This document shows, piece after piece, positions 31,533 to 45,131 of a DNA stretch of 64,000 bases (positions are counted from its first letter, which is position 1; every line of letters starts with the position of its first letter). Both the position numbers and the translations under genes were made by a program. A model generated the notes under the pieces. That model did not search any database and had not been told where the DNA came from. It saw only the letters and a list, made by a program, of their open reading frames with translations. The stretch spans positions 7,564,001 to 7,628,000 of the forward strand of contig CAVNZM010000008.1 in NCBI GenBank assembly GCA_963693365.1, given 5' to 3'. The DNA is from Amoebidium appalachense (Eukaryota > Ichthyosporea).

Positions 31533-32463
31533 ACTTACAGTGTAGGCTAGACCGCTCCATCATCTCTGACGTGGCAGTGGGCCGGAACTTCGAAGATGGA
31601 CAATATTGATGATTGGCTGATCATGACGACTGTTGGTTATACATGCATACATTCGGTGGCAGGGAATATGAGAAGCTATAATGAAATGTTTATTTAGAGA
31701 GTACGTGGTCGCATGCATTGCGTGGTTCACCAAAGACATGTACGCTGGAAGGTAGGAGAGAGCGAAAGATCATGTCAACTGGAGCCACGGCGTTTTGCTA
31801 TTGGTTGCACGTCACAGGGGAATGTATCAATAGATCTATTTGCGCTCACTTTTGTTCGTACTCTGATTCTGATTGGGTTATGGAGTGCTCGTGGTACAAT
31901 TGCACAACGTGGGCCTTTCACCAATCAGAATCGTCATCGGATCTTGGAACAAAAAAAAAAAAAAAACGGGTCGACTCCACACCCGCACAGTGCTTAGAAT
32001 TTAGAATAATATGTGTAAAGACATCACAGTTAGTATTAATTAAGCGTATACTATCAATATTTAATTGAAAAATTGCATGGTCAAATAAACGAAGCCACTG
32101 AAAAGTAACCTTCTGCATGTCTATAGAGGCTCACTGTATTGCTCTGGACGTGGCCGGGATTGGAGATCAGTTTTTAGAATCCATTGAGGCACCAATCGTT
32201 GCGCGCGGAAATTTTGGAATGTTCGAATAGATTTGAACCTCCAGCACATAAAAACGAAGCCCCGCAGCCTCTCGACCAGCATTTTCAATGTAGCTAAGAA
32301 TACAGCGGATTCGACCAAACTGTTTACAACTGATTTTACCTCGTCAATAAGGCTTCATAAAGCTCTATACATTGACCACAAACCCGTTGACACCAGGCAA
32401 AGCGTAATTACACTTACTTACACATAACCAAGTATCATACAGCCAGACACAAAGACATTCAAA
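31533..32463. other. intergenic, upstream of the transporter gene
   Basis: Unique sequence with extended CCAAT motifs at about 31609, 31869 and 31920 and an A-run near 31953. No convincing TATA box for the transporter was found. No gene is supported. Confidence 0.45.
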
Positions 32464-33879
32464 ATGGCAGAGGCTGCAACAAACGCCATCGGCAACCCGA
32501 TAAGCACCGACTCAGTCACAGGAACAGTAACAGCCGTCCCCGCGGCACCCACATCACTCTCCGACGCGGGGAAGAAGTCCCAAAAAGATGACCGCGCATT
32601 TGCAGCAGACGTAGAGGCACAAGGGGCCGGGTGGGTCCCGGGAACATCGGGCCCCTTTGGAGCCACTATGAACCTCATCAAAACGATGATTGGCGCTGGT
32701 ATTCTCGCTCTCCCAGCAGCCAACGCGAAAGCGGGTTGGGGGCTCGGCCTTTTCACCCTCTTCCTCGGCGCTGCAATCACCTATCTTGGTTTCCTTTTGC
32801 TCACCAAATGCGCTGTGTGGATGGGCCGCCACCCTACCTCCTACGGTGGGTTGTGTCGCATGACGCACCCTAAACTCGGTCTGTTTGTGGACATAATTGT
32901 GATCGTCTCTACTTTCCTCGGTTCGCTCTCCTACCTTATTATCATCGGCGACCTTCTTCCCACCGTGGCGACGGCCCTCGGCGCAACGGACTCCATCATC
33001 ACCAAGAGGAATTTCTGGATCACGCTCATGTTTTTGGTGATCGATGTGCCCCTTGTTCTTCTCCCCAACGTCGACAAACTTAGCTACACCTCCGGTGTCG
33101 GCGTGGCCAGTCTCGTCTACGTTGTCATTTTGTGCATTGTCATTTACGCAAACGTTGGCTCCGATTCTCCGATGGCTGCTTTCGACCCGTGCAACGGTTA
33201 TGCAGCGGGCGCCGTGTGCCAGGGTGATATTGTCGCAGCCACCGGCCCGCTCGGCGTTCTCGCGGCTCTCCCGACGTTCGTCTTTGCGTACAATGCGCAC
33301 TTTAACCTTTTCGCTATATACGACAGTTTGCAGAAGCCCACGTACAAGATTACGCACGCCGGCGTGGTTGTCCCGACGACCGCGTTCGCCATGTGTGTGT
33401 ACGGAGTCTTTGGGCTTTTGGGCTACCTCACCTGAAGTGCCGTTTCCTCAAACATCCTCACGAATTTCCCCCCCACGGCGCCTGTTACCGTCGCGCGCGT
33501 TCTCATGAGTTTTGTCGTCGCCGTGACTTTCCCTCTCTACATTCACGCCGTGCGTGTTTCCATCATGAATGTCGCCGACACGTTTTCGTTGGGTGGGAAG
33601 CAGTCGGTGCGGGCTGCGAGAATCACGTGGTGGTTGTGCACGATCTTGTGTTTGGCCGTCGCTTACGGTGTCGTGTTCTTCGTCACGGATCTCGGCCTTG
33701 TGGTGAATCTGATTGGTACGGTTGCCGGTGTTCCTCTCCAACTGGTGCTCCCCGGCGTTTTCTACCTTAAGGCGTTTAAGGAGGATAGGGGGCCGTTATA
33801 TTGGCTCGCCGTTGCTCTGATCGTGTTTGGCGTCATTTTCCTGCCTTTCTCTCTGTATTGCATGTTTGGCAACATTTAA
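32464..33879 (+). pseudogene. AAAP-family amino-acid transporter with one in-frame TGA
   Basis: Members of the amino acid/auxin permease (SLC32/36/38-like) family carry amino acids across plasma or vacuolar membranes by proton or sodium coupling. The ATG sits in CAAAATGG. After a ~60-residue polar N-terminus comes the family signature N-L-I-K-T-M-I-G-A-G-I-L-A-L-P, then many hydrophobic segments including the two-glycine G-W-G-L-G-L-F helix and a G-L-L-G-Y-L-T segment. Directly after G-Y-L-T (codon at 33433-33435) there is TGA, yet the same frame continues with S-A-V-S-S-N-I-L-T-N-F, which is how the family continues, and runs to a normal stop at 33877-33879. The full frame spans 471 codons, a usual family length with about 11 membrane segments. 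Other genes here end in TGA, so code reassignment is unlikely. A point mutation, consensus error or readthrough remain. Confidence 0.8.
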
Positions 33880-34800
33880 TAACTAGCGTTATATCGTTTA
33901 ATTATTATAGCAGAGAGAAAGAAAGCGGGGAGGGGGGTTAGGCATTAAATAATTGTCAATAGCTTGCTGGGCTTAGAAACAAACTTCCGTATTGGCGCGA
34001 AATGAGCGAATCACAGTGACTCACCTAATAAGGCATTTTTTAATAAGTCGAACGAATCTTATGATAGCTTAGTATGAACGAATTTTATGTGGTTCGCTAT
34101 GCATGCCATAAGTATGCGGCAGATACAGCCATAATACTGCAAACGACAGCAGGCCCAAACCATAATAAAAATTAAAAGTTAAATTTAAAAGTCAAAAGAT
34201 AACCCTTTATAATACATGGCGAATGAGGCCGGCCTTAATCCAAAATCCTCCCCCCTTATCCCCTTTCCCCCCCCACCCCCCTCCCGGCCCCGCTCCCTCT
34301 CTCCCAACTTCCCCTCTTTTATAGTTCCCTTCTCCGACTAATCCCTTCTCCACCATCTGATCCCTGCCTCCCCCTTCCTGCCCCCTCTCCTCCCTTCCTC
34401 CTATTCACTCCGTTCAACCCCCCACCCCCCACCCCCTCCCCCTAACCCCACCCCACCCCCCCCACCCCCAGGTTCCAGTGTCTATTCTCTCTAACTCCCC
34501 CTACACCCGCACACGCACACACGCACACACGCACACACGCACACACGAACACACGCAAAACACCTCTGGTCCTTTACGACCTCTCTCTTTTAACCACCTG
34601 CAACTCTCTACCGCCGCAATTTCCCGTGAAGAATCGGAAAAGGCAAAAAAAATCAGAGTTCCGCACTTTCGACACCACTCATCCGGATGTTTTAGAACAC
34701 CATGTTCCACATGTCATATGACACCAACTCCACGTGGCACTCCGTCACTTCCCTATCTTAAACACTAATCAATTCCACCATTGCCACCCACCCCCTCCAC
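33880..34800. other. intergenic, C-rich in the second half
   Basis: AT-rich to about 34230, then C-rich low-complexity sequence and a short (CACACG)n array at about 34508-34556. No gene is supported. Confidence 0.5.
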
Positions 34801-37365
<2,565 letters not shown>

Positions 37366-37538
37366 GGCCATGGCCAACTTCCAAAAAAGAAAAAAAAGTG
37401 GGAGGGAGGGGGGATCCGGAGGGGTTGGGTGGGGTGGGTGGGAGGGGGGGGGGATGTGTTAACCGTCAAAAAAAAAAGACACAAAAATAAAGAAAACATC
37501 AGAAAAACAAGTACGCGTGCTCTTCTCTTTGCTTTTTG

Positions 37539-37593
37539 ATGGCAAAGCTGGGAAATAGGTCTGTTTTAATGGCAAAGCTGGGAAATAGGTCTG
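37539..37593. repeat. 30-bp tandem duplication
   Basis: The 25-base core atggcaaagctgggaaatag plus gtctg occurs at 37539-37563 and again at 37569-37593. Confidence 0.8.
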
Positions 37594-38229
37594 CTACAAG
37601 GAACCCCCCGAGCACGCTGCTACATTCTGCTCCGTGCCGGATATATTTACAAACATGACCTGACATAGCCGCTATTTCACCTACCGATTTTCTTCTGACA
37701 TTTGACTATCCACATTGCCTTATTTGATCGTGCATTGTGTGAAAAAAGACCTCCAGCTATTCATGAATAGATCATAGCGAATATACCACCGGTATTCTCA
37801 AGAGCTACACAACGGTTGATTCTATTCGTTTTTATTGGTATTTTTTCGCCTCTGCTAAAGTTAAACCCCCACCCCTCCCCTCCCCTCCCTCCCCCCCCTT
37901 TGGCCTCTCAAATTCCAAGCTTACTCCAGCGGGCGCAATCTAAGCTTTCATTCTTAGGTCAACCTTCATTCAACTTTGCTGTTTCTTGCAGGTGTGTGCA
38001 TGTGTGTGTGTGTGCTCGTGTGTGTGTGCTCGTGTGTGTGCGTGTGTATAAGTTCGCATGTTCGCGCGCGTATGCGTGTGTGTGCGTGCACACGTGTGTG
38101 TGTGTGTGTCGATTTCAGAGAGAGAGTGTGTGTGTGCATGTGTACCGTGTGTATATGCATCGTAGAACTCGCTGGCAACTCCGGTTTACATATCCTGAGT
38201 TCGTTGAAAATACAACCTTGCGTACCGAG

Positions 38230-38303
38230 TCCACTTCTCAGACCTGAACCGAATCTACTACCTCAGACCCGAACCGAATCTACTTTCTCAGACCCGAATC
38301 AGG
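38230..38303. repeat. ~30-bp tandem repeat, about 2.5 copies
   Basis: ctcagaccYgaaccgaatct is repeated at a spacing of about 30 bp. It lies just downstream of the minus-strand gene at 38394-39221. The stretch 37600-38230 before it holds a degenerate TG array and no gene I can support. Confidence 0.7.
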
Positions 38304-38393
38304 GCGACAAAAGGAGACAAGATGGTCAGGGACCGAAGAATAAATAGACGAGGATATGTGTCATTGAAAATTCGTGCCCATCGAGGGGGGGAT

Positions 38394-39221
38394 TCAATCC
38401 AAAACTTCGTTTGCAATTCTCACAATCTCGCTAATTTCCTCAGCCAGAGTGACGGGGTCAAACAGCAAATCATGGAGCCCATCGTCCAGATTGGGCTTAG
38501 ACCTCCCCCCCGACCCGTAATCGGACGTTCCGCAACGCCGATCCACCAATCATTGCTCCTGTTTGACACTGCTCCGAAGCTATCACGACTGGTGGTTGAA
38601 GTGATGTTGCTCGTGGGTGTTTGGGGAGCAGAGGTTGAAATTTGGTGGTGCATAAGAGAGGTCTGTTTCCGCGAAAAGGACGAGCCGCTCGAAAATTTCG
38701 GGGAGAGAAGGTTTTGTGAGGACGCGCGTCCCGACCCGGAGGACGCGAAAACGTCAGACGGGAGGAGATATTCGGACAGGGGGGATCCAACGTCGCTTCC
38801 GGAAATTTGGGATGAGCTGTCGCTCCGATGTCTTAGAGACGAGGTTGTATCAGACCGGAGCTCAGAGAGAAGATTGAGATACGGGTGCGACCTGTGCCTG
38901 GAAGATTGCACGTTGGATAGATTTGCAGCTTTCGAAAAAATGACCGAGGGGGGGTCGCTTCCGATCGCAAGCGGCGCGGAAAGAGGGGCGCTGCTATTGC
39001 CTAATCGGGAAGGTAGCGCACCGAAATCGTCACCGAAAACACTGATGGTGTCGGCGGAGCCAGGTAGGGAGCTGTTTCGGCGACGAGGGGTTTCATCATC
39101 CAGCCCGTGAAAATCTAGAAAATTCATGGGGTTTGCCGGCGAAAAATCGGCGACGTGGAATGGGGATGAGGTGTTCTTTGCCACCACCGTAGGTTGGTTC
39201 ATTGGCGCGGTGGGGTTTGAC
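38394..39221 (-). pseudogene. main exon of Ser-rich protein with conserved C-terminal helix (family copy 2), frameshift in G-run
   Basis: Function unknown. The exon opens at a good acceptor (TTTTATGCAG|G, exon base 39221) that supplies the third base of a codon, so a first exon lies upstream. The protein is Ser-rich with several R-x-R-x-x-S-like sites (R-H-R-S-H, R-R-R-N-S). The uninterrupted frame ends in unrelated residues at 38420. One base earlier in phase, the minus strand encodes LDDGLHDLLFDPV then T-L-A-E-E-I-S-E-I-V-R-I-A-N-E-V-L-D and TGA at 38394. That matches the C-terminus of the gene at 62.5 kb. The two phases join if the seven-base G-run (38505-38511 on the + strand as C) had eight bases. 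So either the run is miscounted or the gene has lost its conserved end. No enzyme or membrane domain is visible. Confidence 0.6.
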
Positions 39222-39757
39222 CTGCATAAAACAAACAGGATTGTGTTAGTTCGTTGTCCCCGGCAACAGTTACGTGCTTGGAGAACCAACCCGTACTACT
39301 AGGATCATAAATATACACGTCTTTTAACCCTTATCCACACAACCATCTGCTTAGCCATATACACCAACCCCCCCCCTTCTCCCCCCCTCTCGCCCCCATC
39401 GCGCACTCACATACATACATCGTATCAACACCGTGATTTACGTACCCACCCATATGCATGCACACACATACACCCAAGACACACGCCGGACAGTAGCATC
39501 CACACACCAATACAAACAGAGTGCGTGCATGCGCATGTTATGTGTGTGAGCGTGTAGCAAACACACACACACACGCGTGCAGCCACAGGCTACATAACCA
39601 CCAATAGAACTGAAAAAGCCAAAGCTACGAAATAAAAATAAAGCGACAATTTGCGCCCAAACACACACGCACACATGCGCACGCGCACACACACACCCGT
39701 GCACACACACACGCACACACACACACACGCGTGCACACGCACACACGCACACACACA
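39222..39757. repeat. upstream/intron sequence with degenerate (CA)n
   Basis: May contain the first exon of the Ser-rich gene, but I found no convincing ATG plus donor. CA repeats with CG variants cover about 39660-39757. Confidence 0.5.
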
Positions 39758-40442
39758 TGATAAGTCGACCGCGAGCCACATAAGTGGCTCATTTCAGTCG
39801 AAATAGCCACAAAAGTGGCTCGTTTCGGACGACCACCCCTACAGCTTAGTGTCGAGAGTCGCACACGCTTTCTTGGTATGCCCAATTAGCTGCTGAAGTT
39901 TTCTGCCTTTTTCGTCTCTGGACCAAGGTGATTGGTAAATAAAAGAGGGTGCCAGCACTTGCCAATGAACAAGGGGTATCGTGGTTTTTCGCATTCTTCG
40001 CGATCGGCCATTTTCCAGATCGAATTCGGCCCGGATTCCGCCGGAAGAGGATGAACCCCTTGAAAACGCTACATAGTGAACTCGATGAAAACGCAACAAA
40101 AAGCCTTGAAATTTTGTCACTCGCATGCCAACACTATTTCCTTTGTTTTTCAATATGCCTTTGGGGGTGCTGGGCACCTTCTAGTCTACATACCGTGTAT
40201 ATTAATGGAGAAAATGCTAGAAAAATTCGTTTTGCAGTCACGTGCGCTACTTTCCAAGCGCTAATGAGCTATGGTAATTTCCAAAAACCTACGCAATCTT
40301 GGTGTCTACGTGACCACCGTGAAGTGAGGAACACGCCTGCTGTGTTTGTTTTTTGTGTTCGTGCGTGTTGCGCTATAAATAGCGCACTTACGCAAAACCC
40401 ACATTCGAGCCACAAAAGTGGCTCAGATCGGCGGTCGACTTA

Positions 40443-40445
<3 letters not shown>
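39758..40445. mobile_element. 688-bp TIR element inserted in a (CA)n array
   Basis: The ends are inverted copies of TGATAAGTCGACCGC followed by the palindrome GAGCCAC-wwww-GTGGCTC (39758-39790 and, reversed, 40408-40445). CA repeats flank both sides, so a target duplication cannot be read. There is no transposase. I do not recognise the superfamily from the termini. It sits directly against the 3' side of the zinc-finger exon at 40497. Confidence 0.6.

Positions 40446-40496
<51 letters not shown>
40446..40496. repeat. (CA)n tract at a probable splice donor
   Basis: A perfect CA tract of about 50 bp; on the minus strand it begins GTGTGTGT immediately after CAG of the zinc-finger exon. Confidence 0.8.
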
Positions 40497-40498
<2 letters not shown>

Positions 40499-41071
40499 GC
40501 CGTCCGTGTCGTCCGCCCTCCTCCTTCTCCTCCTCCCGTCCTTCACCTTCCGCAGCTGCACGATCTGCTGCGCCGGCCTCAGGATTTTATGTTTTTTGCG
40601 CAAATGGTTACGCAAACTGTTCGCCCCCGTATACTTTTTCTTGCATAACGGACACTCGTCGCCCTTTGTGTTCTTATATTTCATCCCTTTTGTCTTTGCC
40701 GGTTTCTTCCCCGTTGCCAAAAGCGCCGGTGTGAGCTCGAGCGTGATCGGCGCCAATGAACCGCACCCCGTAGTTTCCATCTCCGTGTCGCTGTCCGGTG
40801 CATCGCCCAACCGGTTTCCGGTTTGTTTTCCCGTATTCAAACTTTGCACAGAGCTGGGTGAGTTGTCAATATCCTCCCATTCGAGGCTACCTTTTCGTGC
40901 TGTAGGAAGAGAAAAGTCCGCCTTTGCCCTTGGTTCGTCCGGGAGTTCTAGCTGCTGTGCATGTGCTGCGATTTCCGTAAGGAAACTTAAGTCGATTTCC
41001 GATAACGGCGGTTCGTCGCGAGAGAAACTCTCTTCACAGGCTGAAAACAGCCGGTCTTTCTGTTGCGACAT
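40497..41071 (-). CDS. single C2H2 zinc-finger protein (copy 2), 5' exon
   Basis: Paralogue of the gene at 24301-25023. I start at the ATG at 41071 (M-S-Q-Q); the frame is open to 41152. Acidic and Ser-rich regions precede a K-A-D-F box (near 40920), then P-A-K-T-K-G-x-K-Y and one finger (40586-40654: C-P-L-C ... H-L-R-K-K-H), followed by a basic R-R-R-R-R-R stretch suited to nuclear import. The open frame then runs into a (GT)n tract as (CV)n and into the TIR element. It is more likely that the exon ends at 40497, where CAG|GTGTGT makes a splice donor in phase 2. The next exon was not found. TATATAG at 41096-41102 is only about 25 bp from the chosen ATG, so the leader would be very short or the start lies elsewhere. 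Confidence 0.6.
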
Positions 41072-41152
41072 GATGGCTTGCTGTGTGATTACTGCTATAT
41101 AGACAGGTACGCCGTTACTATGTCGTGTCAATGTTGTAAGTGTGGAGGACAA

Positions 41153-42786
41153 AAATTGGCAGAGTGCATTTTTCGCTGGCGGTATGTCCGGGAGGTTGTT
41201 TTCTGTTTAACGTTGTTGCTGGGCAGCGTTTGTGGAATCAAACATTATTAAACTATATTGTGTTCTATAAGTTCGAATAATCTGTGTCCACAAACGTGTT
41301 TCAAGTGTGTATTTTGCTGGCTGGCCAACTATACTTGTGTCGACGTCGTCTGCTATATTTTCGGGGGACAGAAAGTGTGTACTTGACGACTCAGTGCAGG
41401 ACTCGAGTGTGTATCGTTTTGGTGGGTTATCTAGATCTATGGTTTCCGTTTTTTTATTATACAATTTAGATTCGAATCGAATAGAAAAAGTAATAAACGA
41501 GCTAAGGAAACCATGTGCTAGTAGTATACCTTCGAAAGTAAAACGAGTGTGTTGTGTGGTTAGACACGCGTTTGGGTGGCACCAACCGGCCCACAAAAGT
41601 AGCCCGAACTTGTAGCGTCGATCCTACTTTTATCATCTGGCCCTATGCCATCTGAGGGTTTGATAAGGCGTCAAACTCATTTGTCGACGCGTGGGCGGCG
41701 TGGCCTCATTAACGAAAATAAGTAAGCAAATAAAAAAAAAGAGTCAAGAGAACTTTTGGTTTTTGCAGGGGACGTGCCCAGTGTCCACCGTGTGAGATGA
41801 CAGAAGTGCAAACAAATGGGTTCGCTGCTGACCAATCAGATTCCTACTTTTCTTGAAGCGAATCAAGTGGCACGAACAATTACTATATTAGCTGGAAAAG
41901 CGCACTCCCTAGAGTACCACTGAATGTTCCCATAATGACAAGAAAGCAGCCTCGGAAGGGAAGTCGCTGATATATACAGATAAATTTGTCTTGAAAAATT
42001 ATAAAAGTAAGTTTTAATAACTTTATTTATTTATCAAAGCACATATGCCGCAAGCGACCACCGCGGCGACGCGGGCAGCATGGCTCTAAAATGCATGTGA
42101 TATGACATGTTGCCTCACTTGGTCTAGGAGAACGTCCTATTTTTCCTATTCTAAAGATCTCTCCAAAATCAACATTGATATGATTGGTGCATCTATCTGA
42201 ATAGTGACTGAATAGTGACGGCATAAGTGCGAAAACCAATGTTGATTGGCTTATGTCACCCAATGACGTCATTCATTTCGCACGCGCCAGCGCCTGGCCG
42301 GACCTCGGGCGCGCGGACCGGCGCGGTGCACTAGTTGTGTGCCGTTTTAGTCTTGCACACATACATGGCATCGTCTTTTTTACTATATCAAAAAAAGTTA
42401 GCGTGAACTAATAAATATATATAAATATATATCATATATATTATATAAATATACAGCGAATTTAGATGCCTTGTTTTCATGTAGATCCGTAGCCCAGGTT
42501 CACGCCGTTTGGTTATCTGTACGAGTATCGCGATCGACCGTACCTGAGGCTAGCTATTGAGACGCTTCACGTGGGGGCCAGAATTTAGATAATGGGAATC
42601 TAGATCATTTTTTTTCTTTTGACTGGATTTATTCGACGGAAAGATATGCAAGTATGCACGGCATACTGAGAAGACAATAATTAGCGTTAACAAATGTCCA
42701 CTCCGATCGATCGCTTTAAATTTCATGCATTCCATCGGGGTCTAGAATCTGGATGCCCCTCTTCCAGATGTCGCAATCTGGAAGAG
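41153..42786. other. intergenic, no gene established
   Basis: A 129-codon minus-strand frame (41207-41596) contains a short repeated K-x-Y-T-L-E motif but has no other support. Extended CCAAT motifs occur near 41801, 42179 and 42241. TATATAAATATA-rich sequence lies at 42410-42455. Confidence 0.45.
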
Positions 42787-42794
42787 GGGAGGGG

Positions 42795-43390
42795 CAGGGA
42801 TGTGTCGGGTTGGGTCGACCCGAGAACCAACCCGGCCGGGTCGGCGTTACCCAACCCCGACCCGGGGCATTTTTGCTCAAACCCGGTCGGCTTTATGACC
42901 CGGCGGGTCAGACCCGTACCCAGCCCGACCGATAGCTCTGACCCGGTCAGTTCCCGTCGGGTCAGGTCAAAGCATGATATAATAACCATAATAAGTAGGT
43001 AAATTTGGATTGATAATTGGTTTTCAGGGATTGCACAGTGAGCTAATAACAATACAGTATTTTAATCATGTCCATATATGGTAGTATAAACATTGCCGAG
43101 GCATAGTTAGCTACAGCAGTAGAGTACTGAGGCTAGGCTAGCGCTTTAATATAAAAAGAGAAAGAAAAAGAAAAAGAAAAAAGAGAGAGACAATCGTAAC
43201 TGCTGTGCACGTTACGTTGTGTTTGCTTTAGTCACCACTACCAACCTCTATATAATCAAGTAAGCCGCAAGCACACGAGCACTGTCTGTTCACATGTAGA
43301 CACCATGCGTGGAAAAGCCACACACACACCGCGAGCACATGTGCACACACAGCACGCACGCACGCAAGCATATCACACACACACACACGT

Positions 43391-43430
<40 letters not shown>

Positions 43431-43630
43431 ATACATGTCCACACGGCCAGTCCGGGCGAACACCCGAGGTTTTCGCATTTGGTAACCCGCGGGTCAACCC
43501 GATCATAAGGGTCCAAGACCCGAGAACCAACCCGGTCAGGAGCGAAAAAAAGACGACCCGGCCCGAGATCCACCCGGCCTTTGCGTAAACCCGCCCGAGA
43601 CCCACCCGGCCAGTGACCGACACATCCCTG
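42795..43630. mobile_element. non-autonomous hAT element with perfect 8-bp target duplication
   Basis: The 836-bp element has 14-bp terminal inverted repeats CAGGGATGTGTCGG, rich subterminal GGGTCGG/CCCGACC motifs typical of hAT ends, and identical 8-bp flanks GGGAGGGG (42787-42794 and 43631-43638). The interior is AT-rich with a (CA)n tract at about 43376-43429 and has no transposase frame. Confidence 0.85.
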
Positions 43631-43638
43631 GGGAGGGG

Positions 43639-44370
43639 GGTCTTCCAGATGTCTGGAGCCAATCTAGAAATTAAACTGATTTCCGATTGGTCAGCTGCAT
43701 TTTGTCTAGACCAATCAATGCCCTTATTGAAGATCATTGGTCTAAAAGGGGCTTTTTGCATACCTGTGCTATGCTGTAGTTTCTGTCTTCTGTTTTGTCA
43801 TGAAGTTTTCAGCGATACTTCTATAAAAACCTTGAAAAAAATATTAATATGCATATTTATAAGCTTATAAAATATTTATCACAGTCTCAGTGTTAAGTTT
43901 TTACATTTATATATTAAACAAAGCAAGAAACAAAAATAAAGCGACAAGTGTTGACAAAGGACACTAGCGGGCAAAACCTTAAGTGTACGTGTATGCGTGA
44001 AACTAGTTTGCTCCAACTAGTCATATGCATCGATGTTGACCAGACCACACTCCGCAAGAAGACATCATTACTGCTGCTTCCCAACAGGCCCCCCTCAAAA
44101 CCTACCGAGGCACAGCAAGCAAGTTAGCCTCTAAGAGAGCAATGCAGACCAAATCTGAGCTAAAAAACAATCCCAACGGGCCCAGCCCCTAGATAACCCG
44201 GAGAAACTGCATCTAGCTCTCTGATAAGGTGGCCTAGTTGTGGCAGGACACACAGAAAAACACAATAATTACAGAATGCATGCAAGCAAACCCGGTCATT
44301 GCCATACGACTGGAGGCTAAGGACTGGCAGTCACTTGGAAAGCTCCCCGACGACCAAGTAGCCGCCCCTA
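43639..44370. other. intergenic or downstream exon region
   Basis: Extended CCAAT motifs occur near 43683 and 43711. A possible acceptor (TTTTTTAG) on the minus strand near 44170 would fit the candidate gene at 44378-44592, but this is weak. Confidence 0.35.
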
Positions 44371-44377
44371 CACTCAC

Positions 44378-44592
44378 GCAGCGCAGAAGTAGATGAAGAA
44401 GTTGCAGCAGCCCACCGCCAATAGGTCGCGTAGAAGCGTAGACAGCGTGTAGAAGTTACCATAGGTTGCAGTGGACCACCAGGCGTTGAAGAAACCACTT
44501 CTCAAGCGAGAAACTCCGTGATAGGGAGATGCCCCCACACTCTCACAGCAATAGGAATACACCAGGCCACACCACACACACGCTGCAGTCAT
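44378..44592 (-). CDS. possible small Cys-rich protein, first exon
   Basis: Weak candidate. A canonical TATATAAAGG lies 50-60 bp upstream on the same strand, followed by ATG in GAACATGAC. The frame codes for 71 residues rich in Cys, Tyr and Trp, with a hydrophobic end (L-L-A-V-G-C-C-N-F-F-I-Y-F-C). It reaches GC|GTGAGTG, a good donor in phase 2, like the other introns in this window. I recognise no family. A short second exon after TTTTTTAG near 44170 is possible. Confidence 0.3.
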
Positions 44593-44640
44593 GTTCCCCT
44601 GAGTGGGACTCCCTCCCACCACAAAAAGAAGAAACGAAGG

Positions 44641-44652
44641 CCTTTATATACC
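44641..44652 (-). promoter_or_regulatory. TATA box (GGTATATAAAGG)
   Basis: Strong TATA consensus on the minus strand upstream of the candidate exon at 44378-44592. Confidence 0.5.
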
Positions 44653-45131
44653 TGCCATGGTGAAGAATCGGGAAAAAAAGTTGACGTGACAGCTAAGAGA
44701 TCGAAGTGAAAGTGAAGTAATTGACACTTATTTTGATCAATTTGGGGCTCATTGAGGCTGCCGGTAGGACAGGCCAGGGATGTACCCTAAGCCATCACAC
44801 AATCGCCAATGGTCCGGCCAGGAAAAATATGACAGGAAATACCATGCGCACAGTGACATTATATGGAATGTTTACGGCGATCGCTGATTGGTGAGCGCAT
44901 TTTGTCAGCAGCATGATCATGGTCTTGTTAACCGTCAAGCGGTCTTTGTTACATTTTCGTTAATCATCGTTCAGGCTTTGAAAATAGTTCCCAAGTATTT
45001 ATTTTTTTAAAAAAAAAAAGTCCACATCCAATCAATCCATTCCCGACCAATAGATTATGTGTCTGTTCTGAATGGTAGTTTTATTGGTTGGACCAGGCAA
45101 TAACTTTAGATTGTGTGTTCTCATTGATGCA

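Noticed and set aside
33433-33435. TGA reassigned to an amino acid
   Set aside because: The FN3 gene, zinc-finger copy 1 and the Ser-rich gene at 10 kb appear to end with TGA, so it acts as a stop in this genome. A selenocysteine reading lacks any supporting downstream element that I could see.
41207-41596. 129-codon minus-strand frame with a repeated Y-T-L-E motif
   Set aside because: The repeat is too short to be meaningful and no promoter or splice site supports it.
44770-44790. CAGGGATGTACCC as another hAT terminus
   Set aside because: No matching opposite end or 8-bp duplication was found nearby.
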